Assembly (NCBI GenBank): GCA_024401695.1 | Contig: JAKSKN010000001.1 | Location: 1 to 64,000 of the forward strand | DNA: 64,000 nucleotides | Direction: 5' to 3' | Origin: Bacteroidales bacterium | Lineage (GTDB): Bacteria > Bacteroidota > Bacteroidia > Bacteroidales > UBA932 | In this document: piece after piece, positions 34,189-41,108 of the stretch | How the letters are laid out: each line of letters opens with the position of its first letter | How positions within the stretch are numbered: the first letter of the stretch is position 1 | Notes under the pieces: model-generated | What the model saw: only the letters and a program-made list of their open reading frames with translations | What the model was told of the DNA's origin: nothing | Database searches by the model: none | Made by a program: the position numbers and the translations under genes

Positions 34189-34227
34189 CCTGGAAATCAA
34201 AAACAACCCAAAAATAACACAGTCAAA

Positions 34228-34374
34228 ATGAAAGAAAACATCAGAAACAAAGAACTGCGGGAGCGTCAAGAGTACGTTCCTGCAAGCGTGAAGGTGATCG
34301 AGGTCACCGCACAGAAAGTGCTCTGCGGGAGCAATCCGAACAGCCCGGAACAATATGGAACCGACACCTGGTGA
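34228..34374 (+). CDS. 48-aa microprotein of YVPxxVKVIE family, unit 1
   Basis: The product has a charged N-terminus (MKENIRNKELRERQE), the core YVPASVKVIEVTAQKVLCGS, and a tail ending YGTDTW. Residues 1-30 are nearly identical in units 1-3, whereas the part after the Cys differs in every copy. This pattern, a constant N-terminal part and a variable end, resembles precursors of modified peptides. No such maturase is present in the window, apart from the PqqD-like remnant just upstream. It lies 26 nt before the lipoprotein gene. Confidence 0.75.
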   Translation: MKENIRNKELRERQEYVPASVKVIEVTAQKVLCGSNPNSPEQYGTDTW

Positions 34375-34400
34375 TAGTTGAACCCCAAAAGAGAAAGACA

Positions 34401-35930
34401 ATGAAAAAGACAATAATTCTTGCATCAGTTGCAATCGCAACCCTTTTCGCGTTCTCTTCCTGCCAGAAGGAGAGCCCTACCAACACGTCAAATGAGGGTA
34501 TCCGCGTCATTACAGCCACATTCGATAATAACGGAACCAAGACAGCTCTGGACGACGACGGCACGACCCCCGAGTGGGTGGCCGGCGACGTGCTCCGCGT
34601 CCTCAGCGCCACCGCCTATCAGGACGTAACCCTCGCTGCCGGTGACATCACAGGCAACAAGATAACGTTCACAACAACCCTCACCGGCACTCTCTATGCA
34701 GTTTATCCAGCATCAGTCACTACGATGGAAAGCTGCGGCGATGGAAACATTACCTTCACCATCCCCGCAGTTCAGGATGGCAGCTTCGCCAGCGCCAACA
34801 TCTGCGTAGCGAAGAGCAGTACAACCGATGAGACCAACAAGGACAACCTGATGTTCTGCAATGCAACGGCTGTGCTTGCATTCAGCCAGACTGCTGTCAC
34901 TAACAAGGTTCTCGGCGTAAGGGTTGAGGCCGCAAATGCAATAGTTGGTCCCATGACCGTAGGCTTCAAGGCAGACGGGACGCTCGATACTCCGACAACG
35001 TCATCTCTTTCCGGCCAGCTCATCAGAGTAAAGTCTTCTGAAGCAAAAGACAAATACTACATCGCTGCCGCTCCCGTCGCAACAGGCAGAATCGAGTTTG
35101 AGTATCAGCAGGCTATAAAGGTTGCCACCGTGACTACGGAAGCGGGAAAGACACTGGCAGCGAATATAATCTATGCCTGCCCCTCAATGGATGGTGAGAC
35201 ATACGAGGTCAAGAAAGGCACTATTAATGGACACGACTACGTTCAGATAGGTTCCGTAAAGTGGGCCACGATGAACATCGGTGCTACAACCATCACAGGC
35301 ACAACAGGTTATGGCGACTATTTCGCGTGGGGAGCAGCCGAAAAGGCTTATAGCGATTATAGTAGCTATACGTTCACTTTCCTGTCTTCGCGTCCGAGTT
35401 CATACGGTACAGGTGATTGGGATAAGAGTTCTGGATTTTGTTATAAAAACACGCCATATTGTGATGAAACTGGTGTGTATAGTAAGTATACCGGTTCTGA
35501 TTCCAAATACGTCCTCGAACCAAAGGACGATGCGGCACACTGCATCTGGGAATCAACCTGGAGGATGCCAACAGGAGGAGAATTCGATGCATTGTGTAAA
35601 GCAACCTATTGGAAATGGGATGATACAGATGAAGGATATTACGTTTATGTTCCGAACCCATCCGCAGATGCTGGTAAATACAATGGAAATGGCACAGGTG
35701 AATATGACAAGTCCGATGCTTTGCTGTTCTTCCCTTCTGCCTACCAAGGTGATGGATGCGACAACTGGATTTGGTATTGGTGGCCGGGCGTCGAAGGTTT
35801 CTATTGGACAAGCACGCTCGGGAACCCTTCAGAACATGCAAATTTTTTGCATTTCACGAAAGGCGCTGTCGCCCCGAACAATGGTTCGTTCCGTTATTTT
35901 GGCTGCTCTATCCGTCCAGTCTCAGATTAA
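34401..35930 (+). CDS. FISUMP-type surface lipoprotein, unit 1
   Basis: This 509-aa lipoprotein has the lipobox FSSC followed by QKESP. The N-terminal fimbrillin-like region begins RVITATFDNNGTKTALDDDG and contains GTLYAVYPAS. The C-terminal FISUMP domain starts near residue 285 (HDYVQIGSVKWATMNIGA), passes through STWRMPTGGEFDALC and YWTSTLG, and ends SIRPVSD. The conserved frame and variable inter-motif segments are typical of ligand-binding C-type-lectin-like folds. Probably outer-membrane anchored and surface exposed. Confidence 0.85.
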   Translation: MKKTIILASVAIATLFAFSSCQKESPTNTSNEGIRVITATFDNNGTKTALDDDGTTPEWVAGDVLRVLSATAYQDVTLAAGDITGNKITFTTTLTGTLYAVYPASVTTMESCGDGNITFTIPAVQDGSFASANICVAKSSTTDETNKDNLMFCNATAVLAFSQTAVTNKVLGVRVEAANAIVGPMTVGFKADGTLDTPTTSSLSGQLIRVKSSEAKDKYYIAAAPVATGRIEFEYQQAIKVATVTTEAGKTLAANIIYACPSMDGETYEVKKGTINGHDYVQIGSVKWATMNIGATTITGTTGYGDYFAWGAAEKAYSDYSSYTFTFLSSRPSSYGTGDWDKSSGFCYKNTPYCDETGVYSKYTGSDSKYVLEPKDDAAHCIWESTWRMPTGGEFDALCKATYWKWDDTDEGYYVYVPNPSADAGKYNGNGTGEYDKSDALLFFPSAYQGDGCDNWIWYWWPGVEGFYWTSTLGNPSEHANFLHFTKGAVAPNNGSFRYFGCSIRPVSD

Positions 35931-36045
35931 CGGCTGCCAGTTCTCCGGAAGTAGCACTGTGATGTCCTCCTCGGTAGGAATGCGTCCGAGCGTATCTTCG
36001 AGCCAGAAATAATCGACGGAGCCGGGCGGCTTTGCCGATTGAATA
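35928..36045 (-). pseudogene. Possible C-terminal gene remnant
   Basis: On the minus strand the frame reads PPGSVDYFWLEDTLGRIPT followed by EEDITVLLPENWQPL and a stop that overlaps the FISUMP stop codon. The composition looks protein-like, but no start, promoter or family can be identified, and the upstream end runs into the unit 2 promoter. Confidence 0.25.
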
Positions 36046-36061
36046 ATTTTTTGTAGATTTA
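36031..36061 (+). promoter_or_regulatory. Promoter of unit 2
   Basis: TTTG 36031-36034 and TAGATTTA 36054-36061 (one mismatch) are 19 nt apart. The leader ATG is 9 nt further. Confidence 0.5.
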
Positions 36062-36070
36062 CAAAATCTT

Positions 36071-36136
36071 ATGGCAACGCGTACCTTCAACAACAGTCTT
36101 TTAGGGCCTACTTCTATGCAGGGGGGGGGTACGTAA
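36071..36136 (+). pseudogene. Leader ORF with 9-G tract, unit 2 (shifted)
   Basis: The frame opens MATRTFNNSLLGPTSMQ as in units 1 and 3, then meets nine G residues (36121-36129) and stops at TAA 36134 after 21 codons. With eight G it would continue GGVRNYLTDNNLASS, closely matching unit 1. This is the OFF state expected of a phase-variable tract, or a decayed copy. Confidence 0.5.
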
Positions 36137-36265
36137 CTACCTCACAGATAACAATTTAGCATCATCCGTCAACAATTTTGCCATCTGGGACTCAACCTTG
36201 AGCCCCAGACAGATTCGTTGTGCATATAGCCCGGAAACAAGAACAAATCAAAAATACAATCAAGT

Positions 36266-36409
36266 ATGAAAGAAAACATCAAGAACAATGAACTGCAGGA
36301 GCGTCAAGCCTACGTTCCTGCGAGCGTGAAGGTGATAGAGGTCACCGCGCAGAAAGTAATGTGCACAAGTCCGAGTTTCAGTGACTACAATGACGGAGGT
36401 TCATACTAA
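36266..36409 (+). CDS. 47-aa microprotein of YVPxxVKVIE family, unit 2
   Basis: MKENIKNNELQERQAYVPAS, then VKVIEVTAQKVMCTS and a tail ending DYNDGGSY. The first 32 residues are almost those of unit 1. It ends 19 nt before the FISUMP gene, whose strong ribosome-binding site AGGAGG (36415-36420) lies between the two. Confidence 0.75.
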   Translation: MKENIKNNELQERQAYVPASVKVIEVTAQKVMCTSPSFSDYNDGGSY

Positions 36410-36414
36410 TCGAC

Positions 36415-36420
36415 AGGAGG
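36415..36420 (+). promoter_or_regulatory. Strong ribosome-binding site of unit 2 FISUMP gene
   Basis: AGGAGG lies 8 nt before ATG 36429 and selects it over the in-frame ATG at 36381. Confidence 0.7.
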
Positions 36421-36428
36421 AAAGCATT

Positions 36429-37886
36429 ATGAAGACAACATTCAAGTTCATCATCGCAGCGATGGCTGCCGTTTCAGTGTTCTCATCCTGCCAGAAGGAA
36501 CTGGCTAATGAGACAGTCAACAACACAACTGGCGGAGTCCGCACAATTGCTGTGCAGTTCGACAATTCCACGAAAGCGACCCTCGACGAGTTCACGCCGA
36601 AGTTCGCAAACGGCGACGCAATCAGGGTTTCCAACACTGAAAAATCAGAGGAGTGCACGGTAAGCGTTGACGGTAGCGGCAATGCCACATTCTCAACAAC
36701 ACTCTCGGGCAACCTCACAGCCATCTATCCTTCAGCCGCGGCTGTTCTCGCCTCAGAGGCAACCGATGCTCCTATTGCATCTTCCAACAATTTCAAGGTT
36801 CTCGCGACTCAGGACGGTACAGTGGAAAAAGCAATCATCGCAAGTGCCACTGTAGAGGAAGGGGTGACCACAGCTACCTTCGATGGGCTGACAGCATTGT
36901 TCCAGATTACTCCTCCTGCAGGAGCGACAACCTTCACAATCACATCACTCAACAAAATTGACGCCACCACCGGCCGTCGTTCAACTACTGCGAATGCCGT
37001 GGCTATCAACACTGAAGGTGCAGATGATGCGGCAAAACGTGTAATTAACGTTAATGTGCCTTCCGACGGTACGGCTTATGTGGCCCTCAAGGTCGGTGTC
37101 AATCTCACTGACCTCTCGTTTGATGCAGGCGGGACCTACGGAATGAAGGGTATTCCGGCGAAAGACATCACCGCGAAAGGAAAGACCGACGCAACCGCAG
37201 CCAAAACGAAATATACAATCGACAATACCAACTGGCACCCCTACGTCACCGTCAACGGCAAGAAGTGGGCCACGATGAACATCGGAGCAACTGCTTTAAA
37301 GGGAAAGCCATATTGCTGGGGATATATTCTCGCTTGGGGAGCAGTTAAACCGTTTCTTTCCGCGTCGTCTAATGACGGAGGATCGACAATTAATTTTAAT
37401 ATAGCGGCAAACAACCCCGATGCTGTAAGATACAACCCCGACACATGGGCTCCGGGAAGCGGCTTCGAAGCCTGTAACGCTCCTTATTACAACGGCTCAG
37501 CATATACCAAATATACTGGAGAAAGTGGTGACAGCAAGGACGTCCTTGACCTTGTCGACGATGCTGCATATTACTGGTGGGGCGGTTCCTGGCGTATGCC
37601 TACCAAGGAGGAATTCGATGGTCTCATAAGCCTCATAGATAGTTATGATCAAACGGATAAGGGATGTTATATCGGTGAATCGGAGAAGTTCTTCCTTACT
37701 GCTAACGTCTTTGTCATGGGTACATCGCCCATGTTTGGTTGGGCCGGCAACTATTGGACATCCTCGTTGAATACCGAAGATTCCAATAGTGCTCGCACCT
37801 TCGACTTTAGCAAAAGCGGTTTTGATGATACCATGGGTGCCCGTGAACGTTCCTACGGCCGGACCGTTCGCGCCCTCTCAGATTAA
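36429..37886 (+). CDS. FISUMP-type surface lipoprotein, unit 2
   Basis: This 485-aa lipoprotein has the signal peptide MKTTFKFIIAAMAAVSVF and lipobox SSC followed by QKELA. The N-terminal region has RTIAVQFDNSTKATLDEF and LTAIYPSAA. The FISUMP part begins near residue 277 (HPYVTVNGKKWATMNIGA), continues GSWRMPTKEEFDGL and NYWTSSL, and ends RTVRALSD. Its similarity to unit 1 is concentrated in the signal region and FISUMP motifs, with little in between, so these are old paralogues or strongly diversified ones. Confidence 0.85.
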   Translation: MKTTFKFIIAAMAAVSVFSSCQKELANETVNNTTGGVRTIAVQFDNSTKATLDEFTPKFANGDAIRVSNTEKSEECTVSVDGSGNATFSTTLSGNLTAIYPSAAAVLASEATDAPIASSNNFKVLATQDGTVEKAIIASATVEEGVTTATFDGLTALFQITPPAGATTFTITSLNKIDATTGRRSTTANAVAINTEGADDAAKRVINVNVPSDGTAYVALKVGVNLTDLSFDAGGTYGMKGIPAKDITAKGKTDATAAKTKYTIDNTNWHPYVTVNGKKWATMNIGATALKGKPYCWGYILAWGAVKPFLSASSNDGGSTINFNIAANNPDAVRYNPDTWAPGSGFEACNAPYYNGSAYTKYTGESGDSKDVLDLVDDAAYYWWGGSWRMPTKEEFDGLISLIDSYDQTDKGCYIGESEKFFLTANVFVMGTSPMFGWAGNYWTSSLNTEDSNSARTFDFSKSGFDDTMGARERSYGRTVRALSD

Positions 37887-37912
37887 TTCTTGAAAACACT
37901 CAAAAGCATTAT

Positions 37913-37937
37913 CGCGCTGCTCCACCCGGGCAGCGCG
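37913..37937 (+). terminator. Hairpin after unit 2 FISUMP gene
   Basis: CGCGCTGC (37913-37920) pairs with GCAGCGCG (37930-37937) across a 9-nt loop. No strong T-run follows. A second stem, TATGCGG/CCGCATA, lies just downstream. Confidence 0.5.
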
Positions 37938-38021
37938 TAATGTATATATGCGGAAGTCGACCCGCATAACATACATCGGTATTGGTTCTGCCTGAATGAT
38001 GGTAGATTGAAATATTTTTTG

Positions 38022-38029
38022 TATTTTAG
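38022..38029 (+). promoter_or_regulatory. -7-like box of unit 3
   Basis: TATTTTAG, one mismatch from TAnnTTTG, 9 nt before the leader ORF ATG, the same spacing as in units 1 and 2. Confidence 0.4.
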
Positions 38030-38038
38030 GAAATCGTT

Positions 38039-38140
38039 ATGAAAACGCGTACCTTCAATAACAATTTAGCAGTATTCAACAACATCGTTTATCGTCTGGG
38101 ATTCAACTGTGAGCTCCGGACGGATTCGTTGTGCATATAA
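38039..38140 (+). CDS. Leader ORF, unit 3 (no G tract)
   Basis: A 33-aa frame, MKTRTFNNNLAVFNNIVYRL followed by a tail ending RTDSLCI. It shares its N-terminus and its DSLCI end with unit 1 but lacks the segment carrying the poly-G tract, so it cannot switch. It precedes the microprotein ATG by 41 nt. Confidence 0.45.
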   Translation: MKTRTFNNNLAVFNNIVYRLGFNCELRTDSLCI

Positions 38141-38181
38141 CGAGTAAATCAAGTACAAACCAAAAATAATTTTCAATCAGG

Positions 38182-38340
38182 ATGAAACAAGACATCAAAA
38201 ACAATGAACTGCAGGAGCGTCAAGCCTACGTTCCTGCAAGCGTGAAGGTGATAGAGGGCACCGCACAAAGAGTAATCTGCACAAGTGGCGACGAAACAAC
38301 CCCCGGTCTGAGTCCTGATAATAATCCTTATTTATTCTAA
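38182..38340 (+). CDS. 52-aa microprotein of YVPxxVKVIE family, unit 3
   Basis: MKQDIKNNELQERQAYVPAS, then VKVIEGTAQRVICTSGDE and a tail ending DNNPYLF. The first 35 residues match units 1 and 2; the tail is unique. It lies 12 nt before the FISUMP gene. Confidence 0.75.
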   Translation: MKQDIKNNELQERQAYVPASVKVIEGTAQRVICTSGDETTPGLSPDNNPYLF

Positions 38341-38352
38341 AATTTTGCAGCA

Positions 38353-39729
38353 ATGAAAAAATACATTTTTGCAGTTTTTGCAGTTGTTGCAGTTCTCTCA
38401 TCCTGCAGCAAGAATCTTGAGCTCAACGAGGATATCAACTCCGAGGCTAAAGCAATCACAACAATCGGCGCATCAACCGAAATTTCCACACGTGCCGTTG
38501 TCAGCTCATCAGAAGACACAATAGTCAATTGGGAAGCTGGAGACCAGCTTGGCGTATTAGGCGCAAATGGTTCATCAGAAGCAAGGAATCTTGCATACAC
38601 TCTGGACGGCGTTGGTGGCAGCACAACCGGCAAATTCAAGAATGGTGATTCTGATATTACCGCCATCTCTGCCATAATGTACCCTTACCAGGAGAACGCC
38701 ATCTGGGATGGCACGAACAGCAAGCTCACCTGTGAGATTCCTCCTGTGCAGACAGCAGTGAAAGGTTCCTTTGACAAAAATGCTGCGGTAATGTACTCTA
38801 TCGGCAACACCACTGATGCGGATCTCAACTTTGCCGTAAATTTCCTGAAGGTCACGATTGGAACCGGAGATACCAATATCCATTCAATAACCATCAGCAG
38901 CCCTTCGACAGAACTGAGCGGAAAGATAGATATCACATCTTCAAGTGTCGCTGCCGTTTCGGACCAATCATTGAAGAGCGTTACACTTACAGCCGGGAAG
39001 AATCAGACATTTGCGGCGGGAGATTATTACATTGCAATAATGCCAAGCGATATAGTCACTCCGACCATCAGCATAATCCGTTATGAAGACGGCCACACGG
39101 CAAAAGAATATTCCAAGGTTGGTGGCAGTGGCAATCTGGAATTTGCCAGCGGAAAGAACGTAAAACCTATCTCGGTTAATTTCAGTACAATTACAACCGC
39201 CACTGGACGGGAGGCTGTCCAGCTCTGGGCGGAAGGTCCGTATTGGGCAACGTTTAACGTAGGTGTCACTGATGGTAATGCAGCAAGTCCTGGCGGCTAT
39301 TACGGTTGGGGAGGAAGTACAGATAAAGATCTTTCCGATTACAATAAAGGCACATCAGTACTTTCTGGCTCATACGACACCGCCGCCAAGCTCTGGGGCA
39401 GCAACTGGCGCATGCCGACACTAAACGAACTTAAGAATGAAGAAGGCGGACTTCTCAAGGAGTGTGATTGCACTATTGATAATAAAGGCTTGAAGTGTAC
39501 TGGCAAGGGTGGCTATTCAACTAAGAGTGTGTTCCTTCCTGCCGCTGGCACATATAGTGCTGGAAATGTAAATTTTGGTGAATATTTTGGGAGCTACTGG
39601 TCTTCCGAGCCTTGTGGACAGGATCAGTCGAAAAAATTATTCGTGGACGCAATGAGAAGCACATTCTACATAACAGACGAATACCGCGATACCGCCTGCT
39701 GCTCCGTCCGCGCGGTGCTTGCGGATTAA
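38353..39729 (+). CDS. FISUMP-type surface lipoprotein, unit 3
   Basis: This 458-aa lipoprotein has the signal peptide MKKYIFAVFAVVAVL and lipobox SSC followed by SKNLEL. A fimbrillin-like region (residues 30-285) precedes a short FISUMP domain (GREAVQLWAEGPYWATFNVG, GSNWRMPTLNELKNE, YWSSEP, CSVRAVLAD). Two Cys pairs (ECDC and CC near the end) are unusual among the four paralogues here. Probably a surface adhesin. Confidence 0.85.
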   Translation: MKKYIFAVFAVVAVLSSCSKNLELNEDINSEAKAITTIGASTEISTRAVVSSSEDTIVNWEAGDQLGVLGANGSSEARNLAYTLDGVGGSTTGKFKNGDSDITAISAIMYPYQENAIWDGTNSKLTCEIPPVQTAVKGSFDKNAAVMYSIGNTTDADLNFAVNFLKVTIGTGDTNIHSITISSPSTELSGKIDITSSSVAAVSDQSLKSVTLTAGKNQTFAAGDYYIAIMPSDIVTPTISIIRYEDGHTAKEYSKVGGSGNLEFASGKNVKPISVNFSTITTATGREAVQLWAEGPYWATFNVGVTDGNAASPGGYYGWGGSTDKDLSDYNKGTSVLSGSYDTAAKLWGSNWRMPTLNELKNEEGGLLKECDCTIDNKGLKCTGKGGYSTKSVFLPAAGTYSAGNVNFGEYFGSYWSSEPCGQDQSKKLFVDAMRSTFYITDEYRDTACCSVRAVLAD

Positions 39730-39747
39730 CTTGAAAGCTGCATATAG

Positions 39748-39794
39748 GCTGTCATAGTTCCAGCGCACCCCAAGGTGCGCCCAAGCCATGACAG
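39748..39794 (+). terminator. Nested hairpin after unit 3 FISUMP gene
   Basis: Outer arms CTGTCAT/ATGACAG enclose a perfect 7-bp stem GCGCACC/GGTGCGC (39763-39780) with a 4-nt loop. TTTGTATG follows. It acts as a terminator or boundary structure 20-60 nt past the stop. Confidence 0.55.
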
Positions 39795-39830
39795 TTTGTA
39801 TGTATATACAAATGCCCAAAACGGAAAACA

Positions 39831-39962
39831 ATGGCAAATCTTGAGGAGATAATAAAGCCAGAAAAGTCGCGAAGCGACTCGCGCACATTTTCTCAGATAC
39901 CCCTTTTCAAGGAAGGAGCCTTTCTTCGTGCGTACGAGCAGAGTGCTTGGCTGATGATATAA
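39831..39962 (+). CDS. 43-aa ORF resembling start of a MutS-I-like protein
   Basis: MANLEEIIKPEKSRSDSRTF followed by SQIPLFKEGAFLRAYEQSAWLMI, then tandem stops (second run split as SQIPLFKEGAF and LRAYEQSAWLMI). The string LFKEGxFxRAYExSAWL recalls the LFrxGdFYElF motif of MutS domain I, and I recall longer proteins of this type beside Bacteroidota surface-protein and retroelement loci. Here it is cut short, so it is either a remnant or a short peptide. Nothing else supports its expression. Confidence 0.4.
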   Translation: MANLEEIIKPEKSRSDSRTFSQIPLFKEGAFLRAYEQSAWLMI

Positions 39963-40028
39963 TAAATTCCTTGAAAACTATAACACCGGTGCTCCGAAAC
40001 AGACGGAGGTTAATATTCAAATCTGCGT

Positions 40029-40178
40029 ATGAAAATTGCTCAAAAGGAAAATGAACGGTATGTCCCGCCGATGATGAAGATGATATCGGTTTCCACTCAC
40101 TCCAATATCTTGAATGTCAGCTTCTGGGATGAAACGGATCCTGTCAATGGTGGTGATATGAACGAAGGAATATGGTGA
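40029..40178 (+). CDS. 49-aa microprotein of YVPxxVKVIE family, divergent
   Basis: MKIAQKENERYVPPMMKMIS followed by a variable part and a tail ending GGDMNEGIW. It keeps the YVPP, K-M-I-S and aromatic-end features but lacks the central Cys (ILNVS takes its place). The stop overlaps the spacing to the next ATG by design: TGATATG joins it to the fimbrillin-like gene, so translation is coupled. Confidence 0.65.
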   Translation: MKIAQKENERYVPPMMKMISVSTHSNILNVSFWDETDPVNGGDMNEGIW

Positions 40179-40179
40179 T

Positions 40180-41091
40180 ATGAAAAAAGTTAAATGGATA
40201 CTGGTTGTCATCGCGATGGCGGTGATTTCCTGCACCAAGCAGGAGAATGAAGGCGAATTGACCTACTTGAGGATTAATTCGGTATCGACTGTGCAGTCCG
40301 ATGATGCTTCCAAACTCACCAAGGCGGCAATCCAGGGCACGTCGTTCCCGACCGGCGAAAAAGTCAGCGTCGGTCTGTTCGTTGTAGGCGAAGGTTATAC
40401 GGATGCGAAATATCGCAATATTGAATACACAAAACCGGCAGGTTCAGACACTTTCACTGATCCCGGAATCGCCCTTATCCAAGGTAAGACAGCGACTGTC
40501 TATGCCTATTATCCGTATGACGGGGCAATCTCCGATATAACGCAAATCCCTGTCACTTCTTCCGTTGGAGGCAATGACTGGATGTGGGCGACACCAATAG
40601 AAAACGTCAGCACGGAAAATCCGTCCATCGACCTGACGTTCCATCACTCGCTTGCGTTGGTGGAGATAATTTTCAATGTCTTTGGCCCCGCAGGAAGGAG
40701 TATGACCAATGTCACGGTAGCAGGAGGCGACGGAGCATTCTCAGCAACAGGTACTATGGACGCAACGGACAGCGGAAAACTCATCCCCGGAACTGCGGCA
40801 ACCAAGTCCGCGCCGTTCTCGCAGGATGTCAGCCTTCAGGTGTCCGATAGTAAGATAGTTGCGGACTGCCTGCTCGTTCCCGGCAAGACCGGCGACGATG
40901 CCGATGCCCGTCAGGACTTCTACATAAAATGCACCTATAACGGCAAGGAATACGGTATCTCGCTCACAGGCAGCGAAAAGGGCGTGATTGTCCGCAGTAA
41001 GACCAAGTCCACAATCCTTCTCAACATCAAGGATGATAAACTTGAGGTAGTTGCAACGGATTATGACATTGACACTTCAAAATGGTGGTAA
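40180..41091 (+). CDS. Fimbrillin-family lipoprotein (Mfa-like)
   Basis: This 303-aa lipoprotein has the lipobox VISC followed by TKQENE. Its sequence (TKAAIQGTSFPTGEKVSVGLFV, given as TKAAIQGTSFPTGEK and VSVGLFV, then ATVYAYYPYDG and LTFHHSLALVEIIFNV) matches the N-terminal fold of fimbrillin/Mfa-like proteins (PF13149). It is probably a surface fimbrial or adhesin subunit anchored in the outer membrane. It is followed 17 nt later by a FISUMP lipoprotein, giving a three-gene unit with the microprotein in front. Confidence 0.85.
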   Translation: MKKVKWILVVIAMAVISCTKQENEGELTYLRINSVSTVQSDDASKLTKAAIQGTSFPTGEKVSVGLFVVGEGYTDAKYRNIEYTKPAGSDTFTDPGIALIQGKTATVYAYYPYDGAISDITQIPVTSSVGGNDWMWATPIENVSTENPSIDLTFHHSLALVEIIFNVFGPAGRSMTNVTVAGGDGAFSATGTMDATDSGKLIPGTAATKSAPFSQDVSLQVSDSKIVADCLLVPGKTGDDADARQDFYIKCTYNGKEYGISLTGSEKGVIVRSKTKSTILLNIKDDKLEVVATDYDIDTSKWW

Positions 41092-41108
41092 AAATGAGAG
41101 GAGAAAGA

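Noticed and set aside
35281-36012. 243-codon plus-strand frame overlapping the unit 1 FISUMP gene
   Set aside because: It lies out of frame within the lipoprotein gene, is Met/Ser/Arg-rich and has no domain; the FISUMP frame is clearly the coding one.
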